Positions 5,132 through 6,778 of a stretch of DNA of 6,778 nucleotides are shown here, piece by piece (the first letter of the stretch is position 1; each line of letters opens with the position of its first letter). The notes under the pieces were generated by a model. The model had not been told where the DNA came from. It made no database searches and saw only the letters and a program-made list of their open reading frames with translations. Where the stretch lies: the NCBI GenBank assembly GCA_947481755.1, contig CANKHS010000072.1:1-6778 (forward strand), read 5' to 3'. The DNA is from Actinomycetota bacterium (GTDB lineage: Bacteria > Actinomycetota > Thermoleophilia > Gaiellales > F1-60-MAGs149). Made by a program: the position numbers and the translations under genes.

Positions 5132-6607
5132 GTGGCTGCACCTGTATCGCCCGAATCTGGCTCCTCGCCTCTGAGCCCCAACCCCACGCCTCCTCGTGAG
5201 GTTCGTGACCCGCGCTCTCAGACGGGTGTTTCGACGCGCCGGCTGCGCTATCTCGTTGGTCGCGCACTCGAGGTCGCGGTGCTGTTGGCGATTGACATCG
5301 CAGGCCTCACGGCCGCGATTTACTCGGGTCTCGCCCTCCGCGAATTCCTCAATCAGCGCCCAATCGATTCCACGCTGCTCTGGTCGGCCGAGCGCGAATG
5401 GCTGCCGTTCGTCTTGCTTGTCACTGTCCTGATCTTCGCGCGCAACCGGCTCTACCGTCCGCGCGAGACGCGTCCTGGCGGTGCGCAGATCGTTTCGGGC
5501 CTGTTCGTTGCCGTCGTCGTCATCGCAGTCTTCTCGATCGCAACGAATAACGAGCGCTTCACGACGTACCTCATCTTCCCGTACACCTTTATCGCCTCGG
5601 CAATCCTGATCCCCTTCACGCGAGGCGTGTTTACAACGCTGACGGATGCGACCGCGCGACTGATTGGCGTGGAGCGCCGCGTGCTCGTTGTTGGTGAGGC
5701 CTCTGCGACCCGCAGTGTCGAGGCCGCGCTCCGCGATGCAGCACCGGGCGCCGGTCTGCGCACCGTTGCCCACGTCGACGACGTCGACCACCTGGCCGAC
5801 GCCATCGCCGAGCATCATCCGCACGACGTCGTGCTGGCCCGGCCACCGGACGACGAGACGATGCTGATCGCGCTTGAGGCCTGTCGCGAGCGCCGTATCC
5901 GCCTACGCGTCGTACCGACCGCCGCGGGTCTGCTCGCCCACCATGCCGACTACGTCCCCGGCCTCGCTGTGCCGCTGTTCGACATCGTGCCGCCAACCAT
6001 TCAAGGCGTCGATTGGGTCGTCAAGCGCGGCTTCGACCTACTCATCTCTGCCGCCCTCTTGATCGTGCTTAGCCCGATCCTGCTGATTTCGATCCTGATG
6101 ATCCGCCTCACCTCCCCCGGCCCGATCTTCTTCCGCGACCAACGCGTTGGCCTCGGTGAACAGACCTTTGCCATGCTCAAGCTGCGCAGCATGACCTCCA
6201 ATGCCGAGCAGGAGCAGGCCGAACTCGAAGATCAGAACGAGGCCGACGGCGCGCTCTTCAAGATTCGCAACGACCCGCGCATCACACCGGTTGGCCGCGT
6301 CCTGCGTCGTTTCTCGATCGACGAGCTACCTCAGTTGTTGAATGTGCTGAAGGGCGAGATGAGCCTCGTTGGCCCGCGACCGCTCCCGATGCGCGACTAC
6401 CAACTGCTCGAGCCTTGGCACCGCCGCCGCTACAGCGTGCTGCCCGGCATCACGGGCCTCTGGCAGGTCTCGGGCCGCTCGAACCTCGGCTTCGACTCGC
6501 TCGTCCGCCTCGACTTCTTCTATCTCGAGTCGTGGTCGATCTGGATGGACATCGCGATCATCGCGCGCACACCGCTCGCGATCCTGCGCGGCCGCGGCGC
6601 GTACTAG
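5132..6607 (+). CDS. polyprenyl-phosphate sugar-1-phosphate transferase (exopolysaccharide initiating enzyme, WbaP/CpsE-like)
   Basis: This 491-residue protein has the full layout of the large bacterial sugar transferases that begin exopolysaccharide, capsule or O-antigen repeat units by moving a sugar-1-phosphate from a UDP-sugar to undecaprenyl phosphate at the inner membrane. A proline- and serine-rich N-terminal tail (1-35) is followed by four likely membrane helices near 44-67, 90-104, 119-135 and 146-163. A soluble nucleotide-binding-like domain spans about 181-290. The catalytic domain starts at KRGFDLLIS (298-306) with a membrane-inserted hairpin helix. Then come TSPGPIFFRDQRVGLG (327-342), KLRSM (350-354), IDELPQLLNVLKGEMSLVGP (396-415) with the Asp397-Glu398 dyad, and PGITGLWQVSGRS (438-450). 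All catalytic motifs are intact. The GTG start has no ribosome site and may be leaderless. Which sugar it uses (glucose, galactose or another) cannot be read from the sequence. Confidence 0.92.
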   Translation: MAAPVSPESGSSPLSPNPTPPREVRDPRSQTGVSTRRLRYLVGRALEVAVLLAIDIAGLTAAIYSGLALREFLNQRPIDSTLLWSAEREWLPFVLLVTVLIFARNRLYRPRETRPGGAQIVSGLFVAVVVIAVFSIATNNERFTTYLIFPYTFIASAILIPFTRGVFTTLTDATARLIGVERRVLVVGEASATRSVEAALRDAAPGAGLRTVAHVDDVDHLADAIAEHHPHDVVLARPPDDETMLIALEACRERRIRLRVVPTAAGLLAHHADYVPGLAVPLFDIVPPTIQGVDWVVKRGFDLLISAALLIVLSPILLISILMIRLTSPGPIFFRDQRVGLGEQTFAMLKLRSMTSNAEQEQAELEDQNEADGALFKIRNDPRITPVGRVLRRFSIDELPQLLNVLKGEMSLVGPRPLPMRDYQLLEPWHRRRYSVLPGITGLWQVSGRSNLGFDSLVRLDFFYLESWSIWMDIAIIARTPLAILRGRGAY

Positions 6608-6626
6608 CTCGGCTGAGACGAGCTAG
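6604..6626. terminator. perfect inverted repeat over two convergent stop codons, possible bidirectional terminator
   Basis: CTAGCTCG (6604-6611) and CGAGCTAG (6619-6626) form a perfect 8-bp stem with a 7-nt loop (GCTGAGA). The left arm contains the TAG stop of the sugar transferase (6605-6607). The right arm contains, on the minus strand, the TAG stop of the FabF-type gene (6625-6623). It lies in a 15-bp gap between convergent genes, the expected place for a shared terminator. Neither side has a T-run, so termination strength is uncertain. Confidence 0.5.
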
Positions 6627-6778
6627 ATCCGGCGTAGCGCGACGGCGCCGTTGTGGCCGCCGAGGCCAATCGAGCACGAGATCGCGACGTCAAGATTTGG
6701 CAGCTCGCGCGCGCCCTCGGGCACGTAGTCGAGGTCGCAGACCGGATCGGGCTCAACGAGGTTGATCGTGGGCGGCAC
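6623..6778 (-). CDS. 3-oxoacyl-ACP synthase II family protein (FabF-like), C-terminal end only
   Basis: This is the last 51 codons of a gene that enters from the right edge on the minus strand and stops at TAG (6625-6623). FabF-type enzymes condense acyl-ACP with malonyl-ACP during chain elongation. The fragment has the family ending: PPTINLVEPDPVCDLDYVPE, then AREL, then DVAISCSIGLGGHNGAVALR. The GLGGHNG stretch matches the conserved C-terminal glycine loop. The catalytic Cys and the two catalytic His residues are outside the window. In E. coli FabF the loop reads with Phe398 and Phe400, which gate the active site; here those places look to be Ile and Leu. It could be a housekeeping enzyme with a variant gate or a specialised condensing enzyme. 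It is convergent with the sugar transferase, separated by 15 bp. Confidence 0.85.
   Translation of the reverse strand: MPPTINLVEPDPVCDLDYVPEGARELPNLDVAISCSIGLGGHNGAVALRRI

Noticed and set aside
4973..5824. Minus-strand open frame (283 codons) across the intergenic gap and the sugar-transferase N-terminus
   Set aside because: Low-complexity charged sequence with no domain. It runs through promoter-like sequence and into the end of the decarboxylase gene.
1..6778. Mobile elements, CRISPR arrays, tRNA or rRNA genes
   Set aside because: I saw no transposase or integrase motifs, no regularly spaced repeats, and no cloverleaf or rRNA-like sequence. Coding sequence fills nearly all of the window.

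Overview
This is a GC-rich, gene-dense bacterial segment with GC-ending codons, GTG and ATG starts, and gaps of about 100 bases or less. Several starts sit 7 nt after a TANNNT box, which suggests leaderless transcription. Together these point to the Actinobacteria in the broad sense, possibly a deep lineage such as Thermoleophilia or Acidimicrobiia. That placement is inference: there is no rRNA or other marker gene here.

Layout, left to right. (1) The end of a ketoacyl-ACP synthase III (FabH-type) gene, + strand, cut by the left edge. (2) A complete creatininase-family amidohydrolase, + strand, with a strong Shine-Dalgarno site. (3) Converging on it with no spacer, a two-gene minus-strand operon: a GT-B glycosyltransferase is transcribed first and overlaps a ketopantoate-reductase-family dehydrogenase by 4 bases (GTGA). 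(4) A 71-bp divergent promoter region. (5) Three + strand glycan genes: a Wzz-type polysaccharide chain-length protein, a UDP-glucuronate decarboxylase (UDP-xylose synthase), and a polyprenyl-phosphate sugar-1-phosphate transferase. (6) Converging on these, the end of a FabF-type ketoacyl-ACP synthase II gene, minus strand, cut by the right edge. A perfect inverted repeat spans the two facing stop codons.

The central genes read as part of an exopolysaccharide, capsule or O-antigen-like pathway. The sugar transferase would load the first sugar phosphate on undecaprenyl phosphate, the divergent glycosyltransferase would add a sugar, the decarboxylase would supply UDP-xylose, and the Wzz protein would set chain length. 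No flippase, polymerase or tyrosine kinase lies in the window, so the pathway must be completed elsewhere. Fatty-acid-type condensing enzymes on both sides and a ketopantoate-reductase homologue in the glycosyltransferase operon hint at lipid or cofactor neighbours but do not define a joint pathway.

I found no CRISPR array, mobile element, tRNA, rRNA or clear candidate for a new defence-type system. The most useful non-coding observations are the repeated -10-box-N7-start geometry at three consecutive genes, the inverted repeat containing two opposed stop codons, and the zero-spacing TGATCA junction between two convergent genes.
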